A stretch of 19,355 nt of DNA from CAYUXF01 sp964448755 (GTDB lineage Bacteria; Margulisbacteria; Termititenacia; Termititenacales; CAYUXF01): positions 1 to 19,355 of the forward strand of contig CAYUXF010000027.1 of the NCBI GenBank assembly GCA_964448755.1, read 5' to 3'. Below are positions 1-8,461 of the stretch, piece by piece. Position numbers and translations under genes: made by a program. The notes under the pieces are model-generated. The model worked only from the letters and a program-made list of their open reading frames with translations. It did no database searches and was not told the origin of the DNA. Numbering within the stretch: the stretch's first letter is position 1; the number at the start of each line of letters is the position of its first letter.

Positions 1-1
1 A

Positions 2-955
2 AAAAGAGCTACGCCGGTGGTAGTGGAAAAACTTAAGGCTCAGCCTGCCAGAAATACACAGGTTTTTAATGGCGTCATTAGGGCGCGCGATCAAGTTGAA
101 GTTGTCGCTCAAGCTGAGGGCACAATAACTAAAATGTATGTAGAGATCGGCAGTGATGTCAAAAAAGGTGATCTACTGGCTAAAATAGACGAAACTCTTT
201 ATCAGGCGCAGTATGCCAGCGCCAAAGCTGCTTATGAGCTGGCCAAGCTCTCTTTTTCCAGACAGGAAAATTTATTTAAGGAAAGTGTTATCTCGCAGCA
301 GGAGTATGATACGGCACAGGCTCAGCTGACACAGGCAGAAGCGGCGTATCAAATGGCAGAAAAAAATTATAACGATTGTTTTATTAAAGCTCCTTTTGCC
401 GGTACTATTGCTTTTCGTGATTATAAAGAAGGTAATTACGTCAAGAACGGCAATAAAATTTTTACAATAGTTAATTTTTCTTTAGTGGAAATCCCTTTTG
501 GCGTAACGGAAAAATATGCTGTCAAAATTCAAAAAGGTAAAACGGCTAAAGTTACACTGGCCTCTTTACCGGGGCGTGTTTTTAACGGCAAAGTTTCTGC
601 TATTGGTTTAATGGCCGATAATATTACCGGCACTTTCCCTGTGGAGGTTATTGTCCGCAACGAGAACAAGGTTTTAAAACCCGGCATGGTCGCTGAAGTA
701 GAGCTCGGGCTTGATTATTTGGAAAAGGCCAAAGTTATTGAAATGGCTTCTATTGTTAATCGTTCCGATACTAAAGGTGTTTTTGTGCTCAATGAACAGG
801 ATATGACGGTCAGTTATCGACCGATAGAGATCGGTTTTGAGTTTGGCTCCAAGGCAATGATACAAAAGGGTTTGGAATACGGTGAATTGATCGTAGTTAA
901 AGGTCATAAGAACATTGCTGAGGGTGAAAAAGTCGTTACCGCTAATGAGCTGTAA
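2..955 (+). CDS. RND efflux periplasmic adaptor (HlyD/AcrA-type membrane fusion protein), 5' partial
   Basis: This is the periplasmic adaptor that links an inner-membrane RND pump to an outer-membrane channel. The frame is open to the left edge of the window with no stop, and the visible protein lacks the N-terminal signal or lipoprotein anchor, so the true start lies upstream; the in-frame GTG at 17 is probably internal. Visible parts, in order, are a first half of a lipoyl-like domain (VVAQAEGTITKMYVEIGSDV followed by GDLLAKID), an alpha-helical hairpin rich in A, Q and E (about residues 60-120), the second lipoyl half (FIKAPFAGTIAFR), a beta-barrel domain and a membrane-proximal domain with LKPGMVAEVEL. 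The RND pump gene starts 28 bp downstream, so the two are almost certainly co-transcribed. No TolC-like gene is in the window; it may lie upstream. The substrate cannot be read from sequence. Confidence 0.9.
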   Translation, partial: KRATPVVVEKLKAQPARNTQVFNGVIRARDQVEVVAQAEGTITKMYVEIGSDVKKGDLLAKIDETLYQAQYASAKAAYELAKLSFSRQENLFKESVISQQEYDTAQAQLTQAEAAYQMAEKNYNDCFIKAPFAGTIAFRDYKEGNYVKNGNKIFTIVNFSLVEIPFGVTEKYAVKIQKGKTAKVTLASLPGRVFNGKVSAIGLMADNITGTFPVEVIVRNENKVLKPGMVAEVELGLDYLEKAKVIEMASIVNRSDTKGVFVLNEQDMTVSYRPIEIGFEFGSKAMIQKGLEYGELIVVKGHKNIAEGEKVVTANEL

Positions 956-983
956 CTAAAAACTAAGGGCAGGGTATAAGCAG

Positions 984-3858
984 ATGAAAAATTTACCGCG
1001 TTTTTTTATTAAGAATGCCAGTATGGTTTTTTTGTTGATCATCGGTTTTTTTCTGATCGGTCTTTCTTCTTACCGGGCTCTCCCCAAAGAGGATTTTCCG
1101 GAGATAGAATTTCCGTACATTATTGTTAATACCGTTTATCCCGGGGTTTCGCCGGAAGATATTGAAAAACTGGTTACCAAAGAGATCGAGAAAAAAATAA
1201 AAAGTATTAACGGCATTAAAAAAGTGGAATCCAGTTCAGCGGAATCGGTCTCTTCTATTTTTATTGAGTTCGAGACCGATGTCAGTATCGAAGATGCCTT
1301 GCAAAAGGTCAGAGATAAAGTTTCTTTGGCTAAATCGGAATTGCCTGATGATGTGGAAGACTCGGTCGTGCAGGAGGTCTCTTTTGACAGTATCCCTTTT
1401 ATGGTCCTGNNNNNNNNNNNNNNNNNNNNNNNNNNNNNNNNNNNNNNNNNNNNNNNNNNNNNNNNNNNNNNNNNNNNNNNNNNNNNNNNNNNNNNNNNNN
1501 NNNNNNNNNCGGACCGGTGAAAATATTATAGAACTTTCCGAGAAGTGTAAGGCGGTCATTGCCAAGCACGAGGAACTTTATCTTCCCAGCGGCACTAAGC
1601 TAGATATTACAACAGATACTTCGGAAGAGATCAGGGAAATGGTCGATGAAATGGAAAATTCTATTTTGCTTGGCTGTATTTTAGTTACGGCTGTACTCTT
1701 TTTGTTTTTAGGTTTTCGCAATTCTTTAATGGTCGGCTTTGCTATTCCCATGTCAATGTTGATAACGTTTATTGTTTTGCGCTTACTGGATATCCGGCTT
1801 AATTTTCTGGTCTTATTTAGTTTGATCCTTTTGCTGGGTATGCTGGTCGACAATGCTATTGTCGTAGTGGAGAATATTTTTAGGCATATGCAGGAAGAGG
1901 GGCAGCGCCGTAAAACTGCCTCTATGATAGGTGCCGGTGAGGTTATTGGTCCAATTACCGGTTCTACACTGACAACGGTTTTTGCCTTTTTGCCAATGGC
2001 TTTTTGGCCAGGCATGGTCGGTAAATTCATGGCCTATTTACCTAAAGCGGTGGTCATTGGCTTGTTAGCCTCTTTATTTGTGGCGGCAATTATTAATCCG
2101 GTAATGTGTTCTATGTTCTTGCGTTATAAGAAAAAATGTCGGCCCGGTGAAGAGTGTGACCGTTCTGTGGTCGGTCGGGTTAACGAGCGGATGGAACATC
2201 TTAAAGAGCGTTATGTTAAATTATTGGAACGGGTGCTGGAAAAACCTAAGAAAATTATCGGCACTATGTTTGTTCTGTTTATTATTGCCATGATCGTGCT
2301 GGGAACTCTCCCTAAGCAGTTCTTTCCAGAGACACCGCCGAGTGAATTCTATGTTGATATTGAAATGCCAATTGGTTCAACGCTTAAAGCGACCGACGCT
2401 GTTGTTTTAAATGTTGAGAAATTTTTGGCTGGCAATAAAAATATTAAGCGTTATGTTTCTAATATTGGCAGCAAAGGTGGCGATTTCTTCTCGGCATCTT
2501 CAATGTCTTCGGACGAGGCGCGGATCAATGTGAAATTATTAGACAAGAAATATTTAACAAAAGAGCCGGAAGCGGTCTTGAATGAGGTCAGGGATTTTGT
2601 CAATGAAATACCCGGTATCAAAGCGCAAATTGTTAAACGTGAAGGCGGACCGCCGACCGGTGAACCTATTTCTATAAAAATTATTGGTGATGATATTCCA
2701 GTACTTAAAGAACTTTCATTAAAAGTGCAGTCAGTTATGCGCACAGTGCCTGGTGTTGTGGATATTAAAGATAATTTAATTGAAGGTCGGCCGGAGATCC
2801 ATATTAATATCGATAAGGCCAAAGCCTCTTTGTATGGTTTAAATACGTCGTCAATTGCCATGACTGCCCGGACCGCTTTTAACGGCGTGGAGGCGACAAA
2901 GTTCCGTGACGGCGACGACGAGTACGAGGTAATTGTTAAGTTAGCCGATAATTATAAGCGCGATATCAACAGCCTGCGCCGTTTATCGGTCCTTTCTTTT
3001 CAGGGTGAACATGTTCCAATAGAGAAAATAGCGGAAATTAAGAATGCCTCCGGCTGGGGGGCGATCCGCAGAGAAGATTATGAGCGGGTTGTTCTGGTGA
3101 CAGGCGATACCGATGGTTCCTTGCTGCCCTCGGTGGCGCTCGGCAAAATAATTAAAGAGTTAGATAAAATAAATCTGCCGGCCGGTTATAAAATTGAATA
3201 TACGGGCGAGGCAGAGGAGATGGCCAAAGCCTTCAGTTTTTTAGGGACAGCCTTACAAATAGCACTGATCTTGATCCTGGCTGTTTTGGTCTCGCAATTT
3301 AACTCCTTTGTTCTGCCGCTGATAATTTTATTTACGGTCATGCTCTCTATGATCGGAGTGGTCATTGGTTTAAAGATCACCAATAGCGCTTTTGGTATGA
3401 TGTCCTTTATTGGGATCATTGCACTGGCGGGAATTGTTGTTAATAATGGAATTATTTTGATCGATTATATTATTGAATTGCGCAATAAAGGTCTGGCCAA
3501 AAAAGAGGCGATCATTACTGCCGGCCGGACTAGATTGCGTCCTGTTCTTTTGACAGCAGTAACTACTATTTTAGGGCTGGTGCCGATAACGACCGGTATC
3601 AATATTGATTTTAAAAAATTAAGTATTCAGCTCGGTTCAGACTCTTCTGCTTATTGGGGGCCAATGGGCTCTGCGGTAATTTTTGGTCTATCTGTTGCTA
3701 CTGTTTTAACTTTGATCGTTGTTCCTTCTCTTTATTATGTATTAGATGACTGGGCGCAGCGTTTTCATGACCGGCGTTTAAAACAGGAAAAAGAAGAAGA
3801 ACAGGCTTTTTTTGGTGATGCTGCTGAGAATGCGGAGGAAGCTTTTTTAACAGAATAA
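984..3858 (+). CDS. RND-family efflux pump permease (AcrB-like), interrupted by assembly gap
   Basis: This is an inner-membrane proton-driven efflux permease that works with the adaptor just upstream. The ATG at 984 follows AGGGCAGGG (965-973) and opens with a first membrane helix, then the porter-domain region up to FDSIPFMVL at codon 142. A run of 100 N follows (1410-1509). The protein resumes at 1510 in a different frame with TGENIIELSEKC and carries the TM4 motif GMLVDNAIVVVENI (about 1835-1880), the second porter half, and the TM10 motif GIVVNNGIILIDYI. It ends in an acidic tail. The two parts give 142 + 782 residues. By alignment from memory with AcrB, roughly 150 residues are missing, so the N run is a placeholder and the frame change is an artefact rather than a mutation. 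An apparent continuous frame starting at 1264 is wrong in its N-terminal part. In TM4 the AcrB Asp-Asp pair is Asp-Asn, and the TM10 Lys is Asn. Confidence 0.93.
1410..1509. other. Assembly gap of exactly 100 N inside the RND pump gene
   Basis: There are 100 consecutive N. A round 100 is the usual placeholder for a gap of unknown size. The flanking coding frames differ by one position across it (codons start at multiples of 3 before, at multiples of 3 plus 1 after), as expected if 100 is not the real length. Comparison with the AcrB domain layout suggests that several hundred bases, in the region of 450, are really missing. Confidence 0.97.
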
Positions 3859-3890
3859 TCTTTTCTCTTTTATTTTGGCAGGAGATACTT

Positions 3891-3896
3891 TATAAT
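3891..3896 (+). promoter_or_regulatory. Candidate -10 box (TATAAT) for leuA, near-leaderless start
   Basis: A perfect TATAAT ends 10 nt before the leuA ATG at 3907. Transcription from it would start at about 3903, leaving almost no 5' leader. No good -35 hexamer is present at 16-18 bp spacing; TTGGCA at 3875-3880 is only 10 bp away. The only AGGAG (3880-3884) lies more than 20 nt before the ATG, too far to act as its Shine-Dalgarno sequence. Confidence 0.4.
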
Positions 3897-3906
3897 TCTA
3901 CACCTT

Positions 3907-5436
3907 ATGACAAAAGAGCGGAAAATAAAAATATTTGATACAACTTTGCGTGACGGTGAGCAGTCCCCGGGCTGTTCTATGAACCTCTCGGAAAAAGTGG
4001 AATTGGCTAAAGCGCTAGAGCTTTTGAAGGTTGATATTATCGAAGCTGGTTTTGCTATTTCTTCGCCCGGTGATTTTAAAAGTGTTGAGGCGGTGGCAGC
4101 AGCGGTTAAAGATCCTGTTGTCTGTTCTCTGGCGCGGGCGGTAAAAAAAGATATTGATGCCGCCGCAGAGGCTTTAAAAAAAGCGGCCCGGCCGCGTATC
4201 CATACCTTTATTGCCACTTCGCCTATCCATATGGAACATAAATTAAAAATGCCGCCGGCTAAAGTTATTGAAACTGCTGTAGAGGCTGTTAAATATGCTA
4301 AAGCTAAAGTGTTTGATGTGGAATTTTCGGCCGAAGATGCCGGCCGCTCTGATGCCGATTTTCTAGTTAAAATTTTTACGGCGGTCATTAACGCCGGGGC
4401 GACAGCTATTAATATTCCCGATACGGTTGGCTATACTATGCCGGGCGAGTTTGGTGATTTTGTAAAATATATAATTCAGCGGATTCCCGCTGACGGCCTT
4501 GATATCTCGGTCCATTGTCATAATGATCTGGGGCTAGCGGTCGCTAATTCACTTTCGGCAATTAAAGGCGGTGCCAATCAAGTAGAGTGCACTGTCAATG
4601 GTATTGGTGAGCGGGCCGGCAACTGTTCTTTAGAAGAACTGGTGATGGCTTTAAAAGTTCGCAAAGACTATTTTCAGGCCGATACCGGTATTAATATTCA
4701 GCATATTTATAAGACCAGCCGTTTGCTTTCTGCTATTACCGGCGTGGAAGTTCAGCCGCATAAAGCCATTGTCGGTGCCAATGCTTTTTCGCATGAGGCG
4801 GGTATTCATCAGGATGGCGTTCTCAAACACCGCGAAACTTATGAGATTATGCATGCTCAGGATATCGGCATGGTCGATAACGTTTTGGTATTGGGAAAAC
4901 ACTCCGGTCGGCATGCCTTTGTGAATAAGTTAAAACAAATGGGCTATGATCTAAGCGAAGAGAATATAGAAAAATCTTTTGAGGCTTTTAAATGTTTGGC
5001 CGATAAGAAAAAAGAGGTGACCGAGCGCGATCTCATAGCGCTGGTGACCGATGAAGTTAATTTAGTTAATGAAACATATAAATTAGAATATATTCATATT
5101 GAGACCGGCAGTGATATTAAACCGGTTGCGGCTATTAAAGTTTGTCGTCAGGGTAATGAGCTTTTAGAAGCTTCGGCGCAGGGTGACGGTCCGGTCGATG
5201 CTATTTTTAAAGCGATTGATATTGTTATTAAGCAAGATGTGGAAAAGAGTGATCTGGTTGATTACATTGTGCATGCTGTTACGGAGGGGACAGATGCGCT
5301 GGGTGAAGTTTCGGTGCGGGTCCGTGAAAATAAGCGGATCTTTTTAGGCCGCGGCGCCAATACAGATGTCCTAACCGCTTCTGCGGAAGCTTATCTTAAC
5401 GCGATCAATAAAATGTTAGAAGCCAGAGCTGGCTAA
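3907..5436 (+). CDS. leuA: 2-isopropylmalate synthase
   Basis: This cytoplasmic enzyme condenses acetyl-CoA with 2-oxoisovalerate, the first committed step of leucine synthesis. The 509-residue length matches bacterial LeuA. The TIM-barrel domain carries DTTLRDGEQSPG (residues 11-22), HCHNDLGLAVANS (203-215), NGIGERAGN (231-239) and GANAFSHEAGIHQDGVLKH (290-308). The expected divalent-metal ligands D11, H203, H205 and N239 are all present. The C-terminal part (about 365-509) matches the leucine-binding regulatory domain, so feedback inhibition by leucine is likely. HTFIATSPIHMEHKLKM favours LeuA over citramalate or homocitrate synthase, although that specificity is not proven. No in-frame ATG, GTG or TTG occurs just upstream, so ATG 3907 is the start despite lacking a spaced Shine-Dalgarno. 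No other leu gene lies nearby; an AccB-like gene follows after 15 bp. Confidence 0.95.
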   Translation: MTKERKIKIFDTTLRDGEQSPGCSMNLSEKVELAKALELLKVDIIEAGFAISSPGDFKSVEAVAAAVKDPVVCSLARAVKKDIDAAAEALKKAARPRIHTFIATSPIHMEHKLKMPPAKVIETAVEAVKYAKAKVFDVEFSAEDAGRSDADFLVKIFTAVINAGATAINIPDTVGYTMPGEFGDFVKYIIQRIPADGLDISVHCHNDLGLAVANSLSAIKGGANQVECTVNGIGERAGNCSLEELVMALKVRKDYFQADTGINIQHIYKTSRLLSAITGVEVQPHKAIVGANAFSHEAGIHQDGVLKHRETYEIMHAQDIGMVDNVLVLGKHSGRHAFVNKLKQMGYDLSEENIEKSFEAFKCLADKKKEVTERDLIALVTDEVNLVNETYKLEYIHIETGSDIKPVAAIKVCRQGNELLEASAQGDGPVDAIFKAIDIVIKQDVEKSDLVDYIVHAVTEGTDALGEVSVRVRENKRIFLGRGANTDVLTASAEAYLNAINKMLEARAG

Positions 5437-5451
5437 AGGGGATAATTATAA

Positions 5452-5883
5452 ATGGCAAATAAAAAACTTAAAAAAAAGATCGTTGATACATCACTGCCGG
5501 GTATTAGTGAATTTGTTGATTTTGTCAAAGGCTGTAATATTTCGGCTCTTTCTATAAAAGAGGGCAATACATCTATTACGGTCTATCAAAATAAAAACGC
5601 GCAAAAAGCTGCTGCGGTAACTTCTGTCACTCCAAATAATGAAGCGGCGACGCTCCCGGAAAAAAACGGCCGGCAGATTCTTTCTACTTTTGTTGGTGTT
5701 TATCATCCGGTCAAAGGCATTAAGCCAGGGCTCTCGGTTAAAGCTGGTGAACCGTTAGCTAATATTTATTCTATGAACATTGAACATCAGATCAAAGCTG
5801 CCGAAGATTGTCTTATTGAAGAGATCTTAGTTAACAAGAATGATCTTGTTGACTATGGTAAACCGCTTTTTTTGATCAATTAA
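5452..5883 (+). CDS. AccB-like biotin carboxyl carrier homologue lacking the biotinyl lysine
   Basis: The 143-residue protein has the full AccB architecture: an N-terminal segment like that of AccB (residues 1-48), a linker rich in A, T, N and P (49-70), and a C-terminal biotinyl/lipoyl-type barrel (74-143). The barrel aligns without gaps to E. coli AccB from STFVGVYHP (SPMVGTFYR in AccB) to the end, but the biotinylation motif EAMKM reads YSMNI. The acceptor lysine is Asn109 (codon AAC, 5776-5778). It therefore cannot be biotinylated at the normal site. Because neighbouring motif residues have diverged too, a single sequencing error does not explain it. It starts 15 bp after leuA behind AAGGGGAT and ends 10 bp before mtaB; no accC is adjacent. 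In plants, BCCP-like BADC proteins with the same lesion restrain acetyl-CoA carboxylase; a similar structural or regulatory role is inference. A lipoyl carrier is equally unlikely because the same lysine would be needed. Confidence 0.85.
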   Translation: MANKKLKKKIVDTSLPGISEFVDFVKGCNISALSIKEGNTSITVYQNKNAQKAAAVTSVTPNNEAATLPEKNGRQILSTFVGVYHPVKGIKPGLSVKAGEPLANIYSMNIEHQIKAAEDCLIEEILVNKNDLVDYGKPLFLIN

Positions 5884-5893
5884 CAGGATAACT

Positions 5894-7129
5894 ATGAACG
5901 TATCTTTTATTACCCTGGGCTGCAAGGTCAATCAGGCCGAAACACGTAATTTAAAAAAAGCGTTTGCCGCTGCCGGCTATACGGTTTTAAGTAACTACAG
6001 TAAGAGCAAACCGGATATTGCCGTTATTAATACCTGTATGGTTACGCATGTGGCCGAGCGCAAGAGCCGTAATTATATCCGCCGACTTTTAAAAGAGAAT
6101 CCGCTGGTTCGGATCTATGTCTGCGGCTGTTATGCCGAGCTTCGTGCCGCTGAGCTGCTCAAGGCGATCCCGGAAATTTATAGAATTATTCCCAATCAGG
6201 AAAAACTCAATATTGCCGCTTGGGGGATCCGGCCAATTAAAACTAAAGAACCTAAAGCCTACCACAGTCGCAGGGTGCGGGAGTTTTTGAAGATAGAAGA
6301 CGGCTGTGACCGGTATTGTAATTATTGTGTGATCCCTTATGCGCGCGGCAAAGTTGTTTCTAAACCATATAAAGAAGTTCTTAAAGAGGCGGCGCAGTTA
6401 ATTGCTGAAGGGGCAGTAGAACTGGTTTTGACCGGTATTAATTTAGGGCGTTATGCAGCTGGTAAAAAAAGGTTGCCGGAACTAATTGCCGAGCTAAGTA
6501 AAGATCCTCTTTTAAAAAGAATTCGTTTAAGTTCAATAGAGCCGGAGCTTGTTGATGAACAGCTGATCGCTGCTATTGCCGCCGAACTTAAAGTTTGCCG
6601 TCATTTACATCTGCCGCTGCAGTCTGGTTCTGATAAAATTCTTTATGCCATGGGTCGTCCTTACCGCACGCCGGTCTATGAAAATCTGGTAAAAAATATC
6701 AGAAAAAAAATACCCGGAGTTTCCCTGACGACCGATGTCATTGTCGGTTATCCCGGCGAGACGAGCGAAACTTTTAAAGAGACGCTGGCTTTTGTTGAGA
6801 AGATCGGCTTTTCTGATGTACATTTTTTTAAATATTCGCCTCGTCCTGAGACAGCGGCTTTTAAAATTGCACCGACTTTAAGCGAGCAGGAGACCGAGGC
6901 TTTAATGCAAAAGGCGCTGCTGCTCAAAGAAAAGCTGCAGAAAAATTTTTTAAAGAAATTTGTTTCTAAAACCGTAGAGATCTTAGTTCACGAAAGAAAA
7001 CCTGGTTATTTAGAAGGGTTAACTGCCGATTACGCGCCGGTAATTATGCCCGATGATCCAACTGTAAAACTTGGCGAGCTTTTGACCGTCAAAATAAAAA
7101 AAACTTCCGGCACATCTTTGTTTGCCTGA
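5894..7129 (+). CDS. mtaB: tRNA (N6-threonylcarbamoyladenosine(37)-C2)-methylthiotransferase
   Basis: This radical-SAM enzyme adds a methylthio group to t6A37 of ANN-decoding tRNAs, giving ms2t6A and supporting codon-anticodon pairing. The N-terminal UPF0004 domain opens with LGCKVNQAE and holds the cluster cysteines C10, C48 (NTC) and C79 (CGC). The radical-SAM domain has the Cx3Cx2C motif at C138, C142 and C145 (GCDRYCNYC), then LTGINLGRY, LHLPLQSGSD and TTDVIVGYPGET. The C-terminal ~60 residues fit a TRAM RNA-binding domain. The LGCKVNQ opening and the 411-residue length favour MtaB over MiaB or RimO. ATG 5894 follows AGGAT, 10 bp after the AccB-like gene, so leuA, the AccB-like gene and mtaB probably share a transcript. 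The stop codon overlaps the -35 element of the next operon. Confidence 0.92.
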   Translation: MNVSFITLGCKVNQAETRNLKKAFAAAGYTVLSNYSKSKPDIAVINTCMVTHVAERKSRNYIRRLLKENPLVRIYVCGCYAELRAAELLKAIPEIYRIIPNQEKLNIAAWGIRPIKTKEPKAYHSRRVREFLKIEDGCDRYCNYCVIPYARGKVVSKPYKEVLKEAAQLIAEGAVELVLTGINLGRYAAGKKRLPELIAELSKDPLLKRIRLSSIEPELVDEQLIAAIAAELKVCRHLHLPLQSGSDKILYAMGRPYRTPVYENLVKNIRKKIPGVSLTTDVIVGYPGETSETFKETLAFVEKIGFSDVHFFKYSPRPETAAFKIAPTLSEQETEALMQKALLLKEKLQKNFLKKFVSKTVEILVHERKPGYLEGLTADYAPVIMPDDPTVKLGELLTVKIKKTSGTSLFA

Positions 7130-7159
7130 CAAAAAAAAATATCTATTGTAAAATATAAT
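7126..7159 (+). promoter_or_regulatory. Candidate sigma-70-type promoter of the secreted-protein operon
   Basis: CTGACA (7126-7131, 5 of 6 to TTGACA) is separated by 17 bp from TAAAAT (7149-7154, 5 of 6 to TATAAT). A perfect TATAAT also sits at 7154-7159 but without a properly spaced -35. The -35 overlaps the mtaB stop. A small inverted repeat, AACAT (7161-7165) and ATGTT (7171-7175), lies at the expected start of transcription and could be an operator, though it is short. The leader of about 35 nt contains the ribosome-binding site AAGGGG before ATG 7198. Confidence 0.6.
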
Positions 7160-7197
7160 AAACATTGGTTATGTTCATTTAACGTAAGGGGTGTTCT

Positions 7198-7875
7198 ATG
7201 AAAAATCTTTTCAAGAAAATTATTGTCGTGACCTGGTGTTGCTCTTTTTTGTTGGCGTTTGCCGCCAATCCGCAAAAGAACCCAACGGCTAAAAACGAGG
7301 CACCGGAATATCTTAAAGTATTACAGATAGATAACTTTGATGATGCCGAATTAAAAGCGGCGCCCGCCTGGTGGGTATTTGATAAATTGGAATATGTTTT
7401 TACTGAAGCGGAGCGGCCGGAACAGGGTAATTATTTTTTAAAGATCAGCGGTAAGCCGGAAAATTATTATCTGGGCGGCATGGGCACTTATCTAGGCAAA
7501 GATGCGGCTGACTATAATTATTTGGTTTTATCTGTTTACGGTCATGGTGCCGGCAGTGGTGTTTTGAAGTTACAGATCTATGATGACGATAATAATACCT
7601 ATCAGTTAGAGCAGGACAGCGCTTACCAGGTTTTATATGATGATGTTCTGGAATATGAACAGATCATTGACTGGGAGGGGTGGCGGACATTGGAAATTCC
7701 CTTGGCTCGTTTTGTGGATGTCAATCAAGGGATCGGTGACGATATCTGGAATCCCGCGCAAAAAGACGGTTCGGGCGGCTTGCTCCATTTTCAAATGGTT
7801 GTTCTTTCTCCGACCCAGACCGGCGATATTAAATTTGGCATAGATAATATTAAACTAGTAAAAAAGAGCGAATAA
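7198..7875 (+). CDS. Exported carbohydrate-binding-like (jelly-roll) protein
   Basis: The 225-residue protein begins with a clear signal peptide (MKNLFKK, a hydrophobic stretch, cleavage near AFA-A at about residue 22). The mature part resembles the jelly-roll folds of CBM11/CIA30-type carbohydrate-binding modules: it opens with LQIDNFDD and WWVFDKLEY, continues with NYLVLSVYGHGAGSGVLKLQ and IDWEGWRTLEIPL, and closes with GDIKFGIDNIKL. Such modules bind glycans or act as beta-sandwich scaffolds. No catalytic residues are evident. ATG 7198 follows TAAGGGGTGTTCT and is the first gene after the promoter at 7126-7159; the next gene starts after 18 bp. A likely role is a surface- or matrix-associated binding subunit of the system encoded downstream. 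The family assignment is by pattern only. Confidence 0.6.
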   Translation: MKNLFKKIIVVTWCCSFLLAFAANPQKNPTAKNEAPEYLKVLQIDNFDDAELKAAPAWWVFDKLEYVFTEAERPEQGNYFLKISGKPENYYLGGMGTYLGKDAADYNYLVLSVYGHGAGSGVLKLQIYDDDNNTYQLEQDSAYQVLYDDVLEYEQIIDWEGWRTLEIPLARFVDVNQGIGDDIWNPAQKDGSGGLLHFQMVVLSPTQTGDIKFGIDNIKLVKKSE

Positions 7876-7893
7876 TTATTTAAGGAGAGGCGC

Positions 7894-8451
7894 ATGTCAA
7901 TAAAAAAGAATCTATTAGCTGTTTTGATCTTGATCCTGGCAGGTTTTCTTTGGTCCGCCAGTGATACTGTTGATCTGACCGTAACGGTGGTTGGCGATGT
8001 TTTTACCATGGAATTGCAGGATAGCAACGGTTTTCCTTTAGCTGGCGAGATCGATCTGGGCAGGCTTTCGCCCGGGCAGGAAGATTTTCCTGTTAACGGT
8101 GTTGTTGTGGCCGGCTGTAAATCTAACCGCGAATACCAGTGGAGTTTACAGGCAGAAGCCGAACCTTTAGTGGACCGGGCGACCGGCCGAGAAATGTCTA
8201 AAGGCTTAAAGGTCCGCGGCTTAGATTCTACCCGTTCGCCGGGCGGTAAAGAACTGCCGGGTAATCTCATTGGTGTGGCGCAAGATCTTGGTCGTAACCC
8301 TTTGCGTGTTTATACCAGCAATATGAACGGCGATATCGGTTTTAATAATAGCGAAGGAACTTATGTCGCTCTTGGCTTTGGCGTCAGCGTTCCTGCCGCA
8401 CAGCCGGCCGGCACTTATTCCGGCAGAGTTTTATTGACTTTAACCGAGTAA
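7894..8451 (+). CDS. Exported beta-rich pilin-like protein A
   Basis: A 185-residue protein with a signal peptide (MSIKKN, then a hydrophobic core, cleavage near WSAS at about residue 22). The mature part alternates beta strands: VDLTVTVVGDVFTMELQD at the start and YVALGFGVSVP, PAGTYSGRVLLTLTE at the end. A C-terminal strand preceded by AGTYSG is typical of Ig-like surface subunits such as spore-coat-U/Csu-type pilins and WxL-type proteins, but no named domain can be claimed. It has one cysteine only, so the pilin disulfide of classical chaperone-usher subunits is absent. ATG 7894 follows AAGGAGAGG. It sits immediately before a second small exported protein and an Ig-fold chaperone-like protein, which supports a subunit role. 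Confidence 0.5.
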   Translation: MSIKKNLLAVLILILAGFLWSASDTVDLTVTVVGDVFTMELQDSNGFPLAGEIDLGRLSPGQEDFPVNGVVVAGCKSNREYQWSLQAEAEPLVDRATGREMSKGLKVRGLDSTRSPGGKELPGNLIGVAQDLGRNPLRVYTSNMNGDIGFNNSEGTYVALGFGVSVPAAQPAGTYSGRVLLTLTE

Positions 8452-8461
8452 AGGTAAACTA

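Noticed and set aside
17..19. GTG at 17 as the start of the adaptor gene
   Set aside because: The frame stays open to the window edge and no signal sequence follows the GTG; the gene is simply cut by the window.
1264..1509. Upstream extension of the post-gap RND frame to an ATG at 1264
   Set aside because: The 1264-1409 part is the wrong frame of the true RND N-terminus (frame of 984); it is joined only because the N run reads through.
3875..3896. TTGGCA and TATAAT as a -35/-10 pair before leuA
   Set aside because: The spacer is only 10 bp; the -10 is kept as a candidate alone.
3870..4388. 172-codon minus-strand frame opposite leuA
   Set aside because: Composition is a low-complexity mirror of the leuA coding frame; no ribosome-binding site or family resemblance.
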